DNA of 64,000 bases from Prionace glauca (GCA_037974335.1 CM075760.1:70630812-70694811), one strand, 5' to 3'; counted from the first letter of the stretch, positions 13,052 to 25,404 are shown. The notes: generated by a model from the letters alone, not told the origin. Program-made: numbers and translations.

Positions 13052-15228
13052 TACTGACCCCCCTCTCAATCTGGCACTGACCTGGGCTCTGAATTCAGAC
13101 AGAGTCACAGATAGGGTTTAAAGTTGAAAGTTTTAAAATGTATTTGTTACTGTCACAAGGCTGACATTAACACTGCAAAGAAGTTACTGAGAGAGAGAGA
13201 GAGACAGAAGACCTAAATAAAGAGACAGAAAGAGATAAAGGGACATAGAGGGTACTTAAATTTTTAAAGTTTATTAATGGCACAAGTAAGGCTCACATTA
13301 ACACTGCAGTGAAGTTACTGAGAGCGAGGGCGAGACAGAGATTGGGGAGACTTACCAAAGCAGTTTGTGTGTGAGTGTCTGCAGCTTCTGTGTCTCTGAG
13401 CTTGCCGGGGTGTCAGGGAGAGAATGTCACTGTCTTCACCTCTCTCTCTGCCTCTCTGTATAAAACAATCACCAAATTACAGGACACTCAATAATGTGAC
13501 CGCACACAATTCAATATCAAATCTCTCTCTCTGTCCCTGTCTCTGTTCCTCTCCCTTTCTCTCCTTGTCACTCCCTCTCCCTGTCACTCTGTCTTTCTGT
13601 TTCTCTCTCTCTTTGTCTCTCTCTCCATCTGTTTTTCTGTCTCTGTCTCTATCTCCTTGTCTCTCTCTCTCTCTCTCCTTGTCTCTCTCTCCCAGTCTCT
13701 GTTTCTCTCTCTCCCTGTCTGTTCTGTAGTAGAGACAGATGGAGACAGAGACAGAGAAAGAGGGAAGGATGAAAACAGCTGGAGGTGTGGGTTAGATGCA
13801 GGGGGAGAGACACAGACTGTTAGAGGGAGGGGGGCCTCAGTGAGGGACAGGGGCTCCAGTTTAATTCTGAGGGTCCCGGGGGGGTGGGGGTGATTTCACT
13901 GTCTCAGCCTCTCTCTGCCTCTCTCTCTCTCTCTCTGTATAAACATTTCCCAAATTAAAAAAAACTCAACACAGCTGGGTGCAACTATGGGATCTTGCTG
14001 TGCAGCACAGGGATTTTGTTTTAAAAGGTGTTTGGTTTAGTTTTAAGAGGGATTTCCAGCCTTTGTGGAGATTTGGGATGATGCAGACACACACACACAC
14101 ACAGGGTAGTGAGTGGGGTGGGGGCTCACAGCAGGCGAGAGGGTTGGGGGTTGTGTGGGGGGGGGGAAAATGTGTCCCATCTGATTCAGGTTCACATTGC
14201 TGCTGCTGTGGATCTTGCTGTGCACACACTGGGCCTCTGACCTTTGCCCCGCACTGTGACAGCGACCACACGTTTTATGTTGAAACGAGATCTGGCTCAG
14301 GGACCGCAGAGTGGGGTTCAAGGTAAAAGCTGGAAAGGGGGTTGGGGAAATTCGAGCACTTTAATCTCCGAGGCATCGTAGGCTACGGAGCAAGTGCTGG
14401 GGAATGGGGAGGAGTATAGATTGGGATTGGATGGGCCAGCATTGAGCTGGTGGGCCGAAGGGCCTGTTTCTGTGCTGTCTGACTCCAGATTCTTTTCCCT
14501 CTCTGTCTGTTTTCCCAGGAATTTCTATTTGGATTGGGGGGGGGTAGAGAATTTCCCTGTCTCTGTCTCTCCAGTGTTCTTCCCAATCCCTGCACCCCCT
14601 CCCCTCTCCCCACACACATTCCCATCTATATTTCATCTCTCAATAAAATGTGACAGAAAACCCCAGTGTGAATTGTTGTCAGTTTAATTTCTGTCTCAGC
14701 CTCTCTCTGCCTCACTCTCTCTCTCTCTGTATAAACATTTCCCAAAGTAAAAAACACTCCACACAGCTGACTGTGTCCTGTGGGATCTTGCTGTGCATCA
14801 CAGGGATTTTGTTTTAAAAAGGGGGGGGGTTTTCTCAGAGGGAGTTTAAAAACTTTCAGGGGACTGTGGGGAATTCTCCAGACTTGGGACAACACACACA
14901 CACACAGGGTGGGGGGTTTGTCGGGGGGTGTGTGTACTGGGGGGGTGGGCAGTGAGATATTCTGATATTCCCAACAAGGGCCAGAGGTCTGAGTGTTTAA
15001 ACATATTAAACTGTTCAAACAGAGACAGGCAGAAAGCCCTGAGGGTTTCACAGCTCCCTGGAAATGCAAAGGGAACTCCCACTGCCCCAAACAGCAGCAA
15101 GATGTGAACTGGAAACCCCTTCCCTCAGCTTGTTACACACTGACCTTTCCACAACCCCCAACATGTTTCCAAACACTCCCTGTAGTTTCTGCAAACTTTC
15201 TATCAAACTGTCTGTCCATTCTGCTCAA
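13052..15228 (+). repeat. Array unit 8, long form, extended CT tract
   Basis: The unit has an expanded CT tract (13,520-13,730), no first module, and the long-only segment. Motif copies lie near 13,988, 14,211 (one G shorter) and 14,780. Confidence 0.9.
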
Positions 15229-16648
15229 TACTGACCCCCCTCTCAATCTGGCACTGACCTGGGCTCTGAATTCAGACAGAGTCACAGATAGGGTTTAAAG
15301 TTGAAAGTTTTAAAATGTATTTATTGCTGTCACAAGGCTGACATTAACACTGCAAAGAAGTTACTGAGAGAGAGAGAGAGAGAGAGACATAGACACAGAG
15401 AGGGTACTTAAAGTTTTAAAGTTTATTAGTGTCACAAGTAAGGCTCACATTAACACTGCAATGAAGTTACTGAGAGAGAGGGAGATAGACACACAGAGAC
15501 ATCGATAAAGAGAGAGAGACAGAGATGGTGGGAAACTTACCAAAGCAGTTTGTGTGTGTGAGTGTCTGCAGCTTCTGTGTCTTTGAGCTTGCCGGGGTGT
15601 CAGGGAGAGAATGTCACTGTCTTCACCTCTCTCTCTGCCTCTCTATATAAAACAATCACCAAATGACAGGACACTCAATAATGTGACCGCACACAATTCA
15701 TTAGCAAATATCTGTCTCTGTATGTCCCTGTTCTCTCTCCTCTCCTCGTCTCTGTCTAACTATCTCTGTCTCTCTCTCCGTCTGTATTTTCTGTCTCTCT
15801 CTCTCTCTCTCTCCCTGTCTCGTCTGTAGCAGAAACAGATGGAGACAGAGACGGACAGAGGGAGGGGTGTAAACAGCTGTAGGTGTGGGTTAGATGCAGG
15901 GGGAGAGACACAGGCTGATAGAGGGAGGGGGCATCAGTGAGGGACAGGGGTCCAGTTTAATTCTGAGTGTCCCAGGGAGGTTGGGGGATTGGATTTTACT
16001 GTCCCAGCCCCTCTGTGCCTCACTCTCTCTTTCTCTGTATAAATTTTTCCCAGATTAAAAAGACACTCGACACAGCTGACTGTGGGATCTTGCTGTGCAC
16101 TGCAGGGATTTTGTTTTAAAAACAGGGTTGGGTTTAGTTTTAAGAGGGGTTTCCAGCCTTTCTGAAGATTTGGGATGATGCAGACACACACAGACACTCA
16201 CACACATGGGGTGGTGAGTGGGGCAGGGGGCTTACAGCAGGCAAGGGGGTGGGGGGACAGCATCCCATCTGATTCAGGTTCACATTGCTGCTGCTCTGGG
16301 ATCTTGCTGTGCACACACTGGGCCTCTGACCTTTGCCCCGCACTGTGACAGCGACCACACGTTTTATTTTGAAACAAGATCTGGCTCAGGGACCGCAGAG
16401 TGGGGTTCAAGGTAAAAGCTGGAAAGGGGGTTGGGGAAATTCGAGCACTTTAATCTCCGAGGCATCGTAGGGTACGGAGCAAGTGCTGGGGAATGGGAGG
16501 AGTATAGATTGGGATTTGATGGGCCAGCATTGAGCTGGTGGGCCGAAGGGCACACCACACTGACCTTTCCACAACCCCCAACATGTTTACAAACACTCCC
16601 TGTAGTTTCTGCAAACTTTCTATCAAACTGTCTGTCCATTCTGCTCAA
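15229..16648 (+). repeat. Array unit 9, short form, fused modules
   Basis: The layout is the same as units 2 and 5, but the sequence is more diverged from them than they are from each other. Motif copies lie near 16,082 and 16,298. Confidence 0.9.
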
Positions 16649-18302
16649 TACTGACCCCCCTCTCAATCTGGCACTGACCTGGGTTCTGAATTCAGACAGA
16701 GTCACAGATAGGGTTTAAAGTTGAAAGATTTAAAATGTATTTATTACTGTCACAAGGCTCACATTAACACTGCAAAGAAGTTACTGAGAGAGAGAGAGAG
16801 AGAGACAGGAGACCTAAATAAAGAGACAGAAAGAGATAAAGGGACATAGAGGGTACTTAAATTTTTAAAGTTTATTAATGGCACAAGTAAGGCTCACATT
16901 AACACTGCAGTGAAGTTACTGAGAGCGAGGGAGAGACAGAGATTGGGGAGATTTACCAAAGCAGTTTGTGTGTGTGAGTGTCTGCAGCTTCTGTGTCTTT
17001 GAGCTTGCCGGGGTGTCAGGGAGAGAATGTCACTGTCTTCACCTCTCTCTCTGCCTCTCTGTATAAAACAATCACCAAATGACAGGACACTCAATAATGT
17101 GACCGCACACAATTCAATATCAAATCTCTCTTTATCTCTGACTCTGTTTCTCTCTCTCTCCCTGTCTCTGTTCCTCTCCCTTTCTCTCCTTGTCACTCTC
17201 TCTCCCTGTCACTCTTGTCTTTCTGTTTCTCTCTCTCCTTGTCTCTCTCTCCATCTGTTTTTCTGTCTCTGTCTCTATCTCCTTGTCTCTCTCTCTGTTT
17301 CTCTCTCTCTCTCTCTCTCTCTCTCCCAGTCTCTGTTTCTCTCTCTCCCTGTCTGTTCTGTCGTAGAGACAGATGGAGACAGAGAAAGAGGGAGGGATGA
17401 AAACAGCTGGAGGTGTGGGTTAGATGCAGGGGGAGAGACACAGACTGTTAGAGGGAGGGGGGCCTCAGTGAGGGACAGGGGCTCCAGTTTAATTCTGAGG
17501 GTCCCGAGGGTGGGGGTGATTTCAATGTCTCAGCCCCTCTCACTGTATAAACATTTCCCAAATTAAAAAAAACTCAACACAGCTGACTGCACCTATGGGA
17601 TCTTGCTGTGCAGCACAGGGATTTTGTTTTAAAAGGTGTTTGGTTTAATTTTAAGAGGGATTTCCAGCCTTTGTGGAGATTTGGGATGATGCAGACACAC
17701 ACACACACACACAGGGTAGTGAGTGGGGTGGGGGCTCACAACAGGCAAGAGGGTTGGGGGTTGTGTGGGGGGGGGAAATGTGTCCCAGCTGATTCAGGTT
17801 AACATTGCTGCTGCTGTGGGATCTTGCTGTGCACACACTGGGCCTGTAACCTTTGCCCCGCACTGTGACAGCGACCACACGTTTTATTTTGAAACGAGAT
17901 CTGGCTCAGGGACCGCAGAGTGGGGTTCAAGGTAAAAGCTGGAAAGGGGGTTGGGGAAATTCGAGCACTTTAATCTCCGAGGCATCGTAGGCTACGGAGC
18001 AAGTGCTGGGGAATGGGGAGGAGTGTAGATTGGGATTGGATGGGCCAGCATTGAGCTGGTGGGCCGAAGGGCCTGTTTCTGTGCTGTCTGACTCCAGATT
18101 CTTTTCCCTCTGTTTTCCCAGGAATTTCTATTTGGATTTGGGGGGGGGGTGGGGGGTAGAGAATTTCCCTGTCTCTGTCTCTCCAGTGTTCTTCCCAATC
18201 CCTGCACCCCCTCCCCTCTCCCCACACACATTCCCATCTATATTTCATCTCTCAATAAAATGTGACAGAAAACCCCAGTGTGAATTGTTGTCAGTTTAAT
18301 TT
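16649..18302 (+). repeat. Array unit 10, truncated long form at array edge
   Basis: The unit has an extended CT tract (17,120-17,360) and no first module. It enters the long-only segment and stops at GTCAGTTTAATTT. Motif copies lie near 17,597 and 17,819. Confidence 0.9.
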
Positions 18303-18924
18303 AGGGAGAGAGAGGGAGGGAGGTGTGGATCCCATTCCCCACACACCCTCCTGCAGTCCTCACCCACAACGTTTATTTAATCCGCCCCTCACCAGGTTGT
18401 GTGTGTGTGTGTGGGATCTTGCTGTGTACACAGGTGGGTCTGGCTCCCTATTCCTCACACTGGGACCCTGAGTGGAACTTTAAACAGGAAAGATTGAGGG
18501 GAGGGAGAAGGGTTGGGGAGGGGCAGGAGGTCGAGAAATGGAGGGAGAGCTAAACAGAGAGGGAGTGGGGAGGGTGTGAGGGTCTCAGGAGGGGCGGGGG
18601 AAAGAGACACAGAGTCTGGGGGGGGGTGTGTTTCCTCCATTGTGGGATTGACAGTGGGATCTTGCTGTGCAGAATTGTCTTCATTCCAATTGGAATCATT
18701 CATTCACTGATTAAGGGAGGAGGGGGGGTGTGATTTTGGAATTTTAAATATTGTTACTATGTCGGGGTGATGTTTCCCTCTGGGGAACCCTGGGGTTAAA
18801 ATATCCCGGCTTTGTAATTATTCACAAACAGGTTAACCCTTTGGTGGGTGGCAGAGAGTAAATGAAATATCTGTAAAATGAAACTGTCTATTGGTTGTGT
18901 GTGTGTGTGTGTGTTTGAGAGCTT
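18303..18924. other. Array flank with two isolated motif copies
   Basis: The sequence is GA- and G-rich with no gene seen. TGGGATCTTGCTGTG occurs at about 18,414 and 18,656. Around the first copy, the order 'motif, GTACACAGGTGGG, CTCACACTGGGACC' is a loose echo of the array segment 'motif, GTACTCTCTGGGCC, CGCACTGTGACAG', which suggests an old diverged relative of the array. Confidence 0.6.
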
Positions 18925-18944
18925 GTTTTAAAATCATTGGTCCC

Positions 18945-19150
18945 ATTGAAAGCCTGTTTTGCTGCTGGGATTCTGGATGCTGCTGTTTTGGACACAGATG
19001 TTATAAAGTTGTCTTCTGCAGCTTCAAATCCCAAAGACACCGGCTTTGGAAAGACTCAATGCTGAATGAGTTATTTTGGGTTGTTTTTTTAAAGCATCTT
19101 TTCAGTATTTCCATTTGTAAAACACCACACTTTGATCTTTATATATACAA
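18945..19150 (+). repeat. Dispersed repeat, copy 1 (partner at 29,240-29,460)
   Basis: The shared order is GCTGCTGGGA, GGACACAGATGTTA, AAAGTTGT, TTCTGCAG, AAATCCCA, AAAGACTCAATGC and a T-rich end. The same order is present in reverse complement at 29,240-29,460. I do not recognise the family. Confidence 0.7.
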
Positions 19151-20194
19151 CTTCAGAATATTAGACAGGGAGAGAGAGAGAGAGAGGAAGAGAGTGAGAG
19201 AGGCAGGGAGACAGGTATAGATCTGGGGGGAGTGTGTAAGAGACAGAGAGGGAGAAACAGAGGAGGGGGGAGTGGAGGAGAGGTGACTGATAGAAGTGGG
19301 AGCTTCATTGGGGGATCCTGTGTTAATTCACTGGCCTGTCTCTGGAGTAAATCCCCTCCCCAGAATGCTCTGATGTTTTTTAATAAATTAAATATCGGGA
19401 CAGTCACCAGGCGTTTGGAAGTTCATTTCATTTGAAGAATGTTCCCACTTTGTCAGGGTTTAATAATGGGGACGTGAAAATGAATGTTCCCCCTACCACC
19501 CCTGAGTGAGATTGTGAATTTGAGCAAGTCCTGGGATCTTGCTGTGCCTTTTATTGTTTACAATCAGCTTTTTTTTGTTTTGTGTTTAATCATTATAGTT
19601 ATTTATTTGTTTTGTGTCATAATTATTTGTTTTGCGTCACTTTATTTCCTCTTGCTCTCTTCCAAGGAGAATTCTTTCGGAAAGTTTGGCGATGCAGAGA
19701 GCCGATAGTTTTGCCGTGAGGAATCCTCGGACAAGAGCTATAACCAGAGAGATAAATATTAATAAAAATCCCCGTGTCTTTGTCATTCATTTTTATACAC
19801 AGATAGACTGGTGGGGCTTTCAAACTGAGGGTTAGTGATCTGTGTGTCAGGGGGAGGGGGGGGGGCTATTCCGAGTGATCCCTGCTCCAATGTCATCCCA
19901 CAGATTCCAGTCCCTCTCCCTGAAGCTGTGTCTGTGTAACTGCCCCATCCTCAGAACTGTTTCTCCACATCTTTCCAATCCCTGTCTCTCCCCATCCTCT
20001 ATCCCTCAGCCTCACACAATGGCAGCATCTTTCCCTTTTTCTCTCATTCTCTCTATCTTTCACTCTCTCACTGAAACTTTGTCACTCTGTCTTGTCAAAG
20101 CCCCCCCCCACCCCCCCCATTCTATTTATCTGCACACCTCACTTTGTATTTCAGCCTCTCTGCACATCTCTCCCTCTGGATCATTTTCTCAATC
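19151..20194. other. Intergenic, no gene recognised
   Basis: The stretch holds a short GA tract (19,165-19,215), one more TGGGATCTTGCTGTG at about 19,532 inside otherwise unique sequence, and T-rich DNA. No splice-ready open frame or RNA gene was seen. Confidence 0.5.
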
Positions 20195-20967
20195 AGAGTG
20201 TGTGTCTCAATCTCTATACCTCTCTCTGCTCCCCTCTCTGTGAATCATTCTGTCTGAATTACAGCAGCACCCTCTCCAACTCAATCTCTATATCTGTCTC
20301 TGTACCTCTATCTGCTCCCCTCTCTGTGAATCATTCTGTCTGAATTACAGCAGCACCCTCTCCAACTCAATCTCTATATCTGTCTCTGTACCTCTATCTG
20401 CTCCCCTCTCTGTGAATCATCCTGTCTGAATTACAGCAGCACCCTCTCCAACTCAATCTCTATATCTGTCTCTGTACCTCTATCTGCTCCCCTCTCTGTG
20501 AATCTCTGTCTGAATTACAGCAGCACCCTCTCCAACTCAATCTCTATATCTGTCTCTGTACCTGTATCTGCTCCCCTCTCTGTGAATCATTCTGTCTGAA
20601 TTACAGCAGCACCCTCTCCAACTCAATCTCTATATCTGTCTCTGTACCTCTATCTGCTCCCCTCTCTGTGAATCATCCTGTCTGAATTACAGCAGCACCC
20701 TCTCCAACTCAATCTCTATATCTGTCTCTGTACCTCTATCTGCTCCCCTCTCTGTGAATCATTCTGTCTGAATTACAGCAGCACCCTCTCCAACTCAATC
20801 TCTATATCTGTCTCTGTACCTGTATCTGCTCCCCTCTCTGTGAATCATCCTGTCTGAATTACAGCAGCACCCTCTCCAACTCAATCTCTATATCTGTCTC
20901 TGTACCTCTATCTGCTCCCCTCTCTGTGAATCATTCTGTCTGAATTACAGCAGCATTCTCTCTATCT
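20195..20967. repeat. 86-bp tandem repeat, about nine copies
   Basis: TCAATCTCTATATCTGTCTC starts at 20281, 20367, 20453, 20537, 20623, 20709, 20795 and 20881. The period is 86 bp, with one copy of 84 bp. Copies are CT-rich with a conserved GAATTACAGCAGCACCCTCT core and differ by only a few substitutions. Confidence 0.95.
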
Positions 20968-21139
20968 CCACCTGGAAATCTGTCTCTTATCTCTGTCTGT
21001 CTCTGCTCTCTTGTGGGGGACGGGCCAGATCAGGGGTTTGCTGTTCACCAGCAGCGAAGGCTCAGGGACACAGCGGACGGGGGACAGAGAATGTTGAAAG
21101 GGGGAAGAGTGTGTAACACAGGGACTTGTCCAGAGCCAG

Positions 21140-21365
21140 AGGTTATTAGACAGAGAGGGAAGGGGCTGGTTGGGGGAGTGGAGGCTGTTGTACAGGATGG
21201 GGGAATATTATAACACAGGCTGTCCAGAGTCAGGGGTTATTAGAGAAAGGGGGCAATGGAGGAGGGGGTGGGGGCAGAATCAGACATGGGGTGTGTTGTA
21301 CAGGATGGGGGGGAGAGTGCGGGGATATTATAAGACAGGCTGCTCAGTATCAGGGGAATTAGTCA
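21140..21365. repeat. Degenerate G-rich tandem duplication (about 110 bp)
   Basis: The order GTTGTACAGGATGGGG, ATATTATAA, ACAGGCTG, TCAGGGG occurs twice with G-rich filler. Nothing else is recognisable between 20,968 and 21,575. Confidence 0.6.
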
Positions 21366-21575
21366 TTTGAAGGTTAATGTTTAAAATGGGCAGATTCCAC
21401 ATCCAACTGGACCAGGAGCTGTTTATAGGGGGGAGTGGAGGGGGATTGATTGGGGAGGGGGGGATCAGTAATTAGAAAGGGGGGTTCAGTCAGTCTAGGG
21501 GCTGTTCACAGGGAGGGAGCGGAAATTTACCAGGGCGAGGGCAGGAGAGGGAACGTGGAGGGATTGGGTGCTGAG

Positions 21576-22995
21576 ACAGATGTTTAAAATCTGTGTTTAG
21601 TGTAGGGTACAGTTTAAAACCTCTGTTTAGTGTAGGGTACAGTTTAAAATCTGTGTTTAGTGTAGGGTACAGTTTAAAATCTGTGTTTAGTTTAGGGTAC
21701 AGTTTAAAATCTGTGTTTAGTGTAGGGTACAGTTTAAAACCTCTGTTTAGTGTAAGGTACAGTTTAAAATCTGTGTTTAGTGTAGGGTACAGTTTAAAAT
21801 CTCTGTTTAGTGTAGGGTACAGTTTAAAATCTCTGTTTAGTGTAGGTACAGTTTAAAATCTGTGTTTAGTGTAGGGTACGATTTAAAACCTCTTTAGTGT
21901 AGGGTACAGTTTAAAATTTGTGTTTAGTGTAGGGTACAATTTAAAACCTCTGTTTAGTGTAGTGTACAGTTTAAAATCTGTGTAGTGTAGGGTACAGTTC
22001 AAAACCTGTTTAGTGTAAGGTACAGTTTAAAACCTCTGTTTAGTGAAGGGTACAGTTTAAAAACTCTGTTTAGTGTAAGGTACAGGTTAAAATCTGTGTT
22101 TAGTGTAGGGTACAGTTTAAAATCTCTGTTTAGTGTAGGGTACAGTTTAAAATCACTGTTTACTGTAGGGTACAGTTTACAATCTCTGTTTAGTGTAGGG
22201 TACAGTTTAAAATCTGTGTTTAGTGTAGGGTACAGTTTAAAATCTGTGTTTAGTGTAGGGTACAGTTTAAAATCTGTGTTTAGTTTAGGGTACAGTTCAA
22301 AATCTGTGTTTAGTGTAGGGTACAGTTTAAAATCTCTGTTTAGTGTAGGGTACAGTTTAAAACCTCTGTTTAGTGTAGGGTACAGTTTAAAACCTCTGTT
22401 TAGTGTAGGGTACAGTTTAAAACCTCTGTTTAGTGTAGGGTACAGTTTAAAACCTCTGTTTAGTGTAGGGTACAGTTTAAAACCTCTGTTTAGTGTAGGG
22501 TACAGTTTAAAACCTCTGTTTAGTGTAGGGTACAGTTTAAAATCTGTGTTTAGTGTAGGGTACAGTTTAAAATCTGTTTAGTATAGGGTACAATTTAAAA
22601 CCTCTTTAGTGTAGTGTACAGTTTAAAATCTGTGTAGTGCAGGGTACAGTTCAAAATCTGTGTTTAGTGTAGGGTACAGTTTAAAATCTCTGTTTAGTGT
22701 AAGGTACAGGTTAAAATCTGTGTTTAGTGTAGGGTACAGTTTAAAATCTGTGTTTAGTGTAAGGTACAGTTTAAAACCTGTTTAGTGTAGGGTACAATTT
22801 AAAACCTCTTTAGTGTAGGGTACAGTTTAAAATCTGTGTTTAGTGTAGGGTACAGTTTAAAACCTGGTTAGTGTAGGGTACAATTTAAAATCTGTTTAGT
22901 GTAGGGTACAGTTTAAAATCTGTGTTTAGTGTAGGGTACAGTTTAAAATCTGTGTTTAGTGTAGGGTACAGTTTAAAACCTCTGTTTAGTGGGGG
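21576..22995. repeat. 30-bp minisatellite, about 47 copies
   Basis: The unit contains TTTAGTGTAGGGTACAGTTT followed by AAAAYCTSTG. Units from about 22,100 to 22,560 stay in perfect 30-bp register with few changes. The outer copies carry small indels. Because 30 is a multiple of three and the unit lacks stops in one frame, it gives long open frames repeating FSVGYSLKSV. I read those frames as an artefact of the repeat. Confidence 0.95.
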
Positions 22996-23679
22996 GTCTT
23001 TGAGTAATTTGGGATTCAGAGATTCAGCAGCAGGGACTGAGGGAGGGAATTGGGGAAAATCGAGAGGGATTTGGGAAAAGGGGCTTAGAGGGGGATTTCT
23101 GGGGGTTTGAGGGATACAGGAGGGATCTGGGAGGGGCAGTGACTCACAAGTGGGGCAATTAAAAGATGTAGTTTGGGGCTCAGACAAATTGGAGGGGGTG
23201 GGATAGGAGAGGGAGCAGGATTGGAGGGGCAGAGGATGCGCAAGTGTGGGGGGGGTCAATTCAGGGGGATTCTAGAAGAATCATCGGGGGGGGAATAAAC
23301 TGTAGAGAGTCTGAGGGGGAGTTAGCAGAAGGGGATGAGTCAGAGTTGGGGGGGTGCAGACGGAGGGGGGCTTAGGAATTGGGGCAGTAGCTTGGGAGAT
23401 CCAGGGGGATCAGAGTCAGATTGGCGGTGGGTGTCAGGAGAGAGATTGAGGGGAAAGGGGGGGGGGCTGCTTAGAGTCAGATTAAAGGGGATCAGGCAGA
23501 GGGACAGGGAATCAGGCCGGAGAAACAGGAATGTTGGGGGGGAGGAAATTGAGGGAATTAGGAGAGATCGAGGGATCAGAGGGATACCGGGGAGTTGGAG
23601 CTCAGAGGGATGTGGCGGTGGGTGTGTTTGAGCAGGGTGGGGAGAAGATTGGGCAGAGAGGATCGGGAGGGGGCCAGAG
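22996..23679. other. G-rich purine-biased spacer
   Basis: The plus strand has many GGGG runs. Its minus-strand frames are proline-rich translations of C runs. No gene was seen. Confidence 0.6.
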
Positions 23680-24388
23680 AGGTGGGGCATTAAAAAGGGG
23701 GGGGCACTCAAATGGGGGGGGGCCAGTAAAGGGGGGCCATTAAAAAAGGTGGGGCCGTAAAAAGGGGGGCCAGCCAAAAGGGCCATTAAAAAGGGGGGCC
23801 AGTAAAGGGAGCCATTAAAAAGGGGAGCATTAAAAGAGGGGGCCATTAAAAAGGGGGGGCCTGTAAAAAAGGGGGGCCTGTTAAAAAAGGGGGGGCCTGT
23901 AAAAAAGGGGGGCCTGTAAAAAAAAGGGGGGGCCAGCCAAAAGGGGGGGCCACCAAAAAAATGGGGCCTTTAAAAAAGGGGGGGGGGCAGCCAAAAGGGG
24001 GCCTTTAAAAAAGGGGGGGCCATTAAAAAGGGGGGCCTGTTAAAAAAGGGAAGCCACCAAAAAAGGGGGGGCCTGTAAAAAAAAGGGGGCCAGCCAAAAG
24101 GGGGCCTTTAAAAAAAGGGGGGGCCAGCCAAAAGGGGGCCTTTAAAAAAGGGGGGGCCACCAAAAAAAGGGGGGCTGTAAAAAAAAGGGGGGGGCACCAA
24201 AAAGGGGGGGGCTGCAAAAAGGGGGGGTCAGCAAAAGAGGGGGGGGGCACCAAAAAAGGGGTCAGCAAAAAAGGGGGGGCTGTAAAAAAAGGGGGGGCAC
24301 CAAAAAGGGGGGGGCCACCAAAAAGAGGGGGCCACCAAAAAGAGGGGGGCACCAAAAAGAGGGGGGGCACCAAAAAAAGGGGGGGCAC
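23680..24388. repeat. G-run minisatellite (AAAAAGGGGGGCC type)
   Basis: The sequence alternates A5-7 and G5-9 tracts separated by CC, CCAGCC, CTGT or CACC. Tens of runs of at least four Gs are packed into 0.7 kb of one strand, enough for many G-quadruplexes. The repeat is too irregular for a fixed period. Confidence 0.9.
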
Positions 24389-25404
24389 CAAAAAAAGACA
24401 GAGACAGAGAGGGAAAAAGAGACAGAGAGGGAAAAAAGGACAGAGAGGGAAAAAAGGACAGAGAGGGAAAAAAAGGACAGAGAGGGAAAAAAAGGACAGA
24501 GAGGGAAAAAAGGACAGAGAGGGAAAAAAAGACAGAGGGAAACAAGGACAGAGAGGGAAAAAAAGGACAGAGAGGGAAAAAAGACAGAGAGGGAAAAAAG
24601 GACAGAGAGGGAAAAAAGGACAGAGAGGGAAAAAAGGACAGAGAGGGAAAAAAAGGACAGAGAGGGAAAAAAAGGACAGAGAGGGAAAAAAGGACAGAGA
24701 GGGAAAAAAAGACAGAGGGAAACAAGGACAGAGAGGGAAAAAAAGGACAGAGAGGGAAAAAAGACAGAGAGGGAAAAAAGGACAGAGAGGGAAAAAAGGA
24801 CAGAGAGGGAAAAAAGACAGAGAGAGAAAAAAAGGACAGAGAGGGAAAAAAAGACAGAGGGAAAAAGAGACAGAGAGGGGAAAAAGACAGAGAAGGGAAA
24901 AAAGGACAGAGAGGGAAAAAAAGGACAGAGAGGGAAAAAAGGACAGAGAGGGAAAAAAGAGACAGAGAGGGAAAAAAAGACAGAGAGGGAAAAAAAGACA
25001 GAGGGAAAAAGAGACAGAGAGGGGAAAAAGACAGAGAAGGGAAAAAAGGACAGAGAGGGAAAAAAAGGACAGAGAGGGAAAAAAGAGACAGAGAGGGAAA
25101 AAAAGACAGAGAGGGAAAAAAAGGACAGAGGGAAAAAAGGACAGAGAGGGAAAAAAAGACAGAGGGAAAAAAAGACAGAGAGGGAAAAAAAGGACAGAGA
25201 GGGAAAAAAAGGACAGAGAGGGAAAAAAGGACAGAGAGGGAAAAAAGGACAGAGAGGGAAAAAAGGACAGAGAGGGAAAAAAGGACAGAGAGGGAAAAAA
25301 AGGACAGAGAGGGAAAAAAAGACAGAGGGAAAAAAAGACAGAGGGAAAAAAAGACAGAGAGGGCAAAAAAGGACAGAGAGGGAAAAAAGGACAGAGAGGG
25401 AAGA
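24389..25404. repeat. 18-bp purine minisatellite (GGACAGAGAGGGAAAAAA)
   Basis: About 55 copies vary mainly in A-run length. Larger blocks are duplicated inside it: the stretch around 24,533 recurs about 180 bp later, and the one around 24,851 recurs about 153 bp later. The plus strand is nearly free of T. Confidence 0.95.

Larger units (their letters stand above)
1..18302. repeat. Macrosatellite array, ten composite units (1.4-2.4 kb)
   Basis: The anchor TACTGACCCCCCTCTCAATC recurs at 1, 2413, 3864, 6093, 8477, 9918, 11449, 13052, 15229 and 16649, which defines ten head-to-tail units. The window starts inside the array, so it extends further left. It ends abruptly at about 18,302 in the middle of a long-type unit. 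Each unit contains, in order: minus-strand SINE 3' tails joined to GA repeats, a CT-rich tract starting AATGTCACTGTC, two or three modules ending in TGGGATCTTGCTGTG, a CA run, and a plus-strand LINE-like tail (GGGCCGAAGGGC). Long units add about 666 bp carrying another motif module and an AATAAA. The many short frames are CT or CA translations and I do not believe they code. Confidence 0.95.

Noticed and set aside
21593-22581. Plus-strand frames of 87 and 161 residues repeating FSVGYSLKSV
   Set aside because: A 30-bp repeat without a stop in one frame gives this automatically. Copies with indels break it at once, and no coding-like substitution pattern is visible.
21576-22995. CRISPR-like array
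   Set aside because: Repeats are directly adjacent with no unique spacers, and the window is vertebrate.
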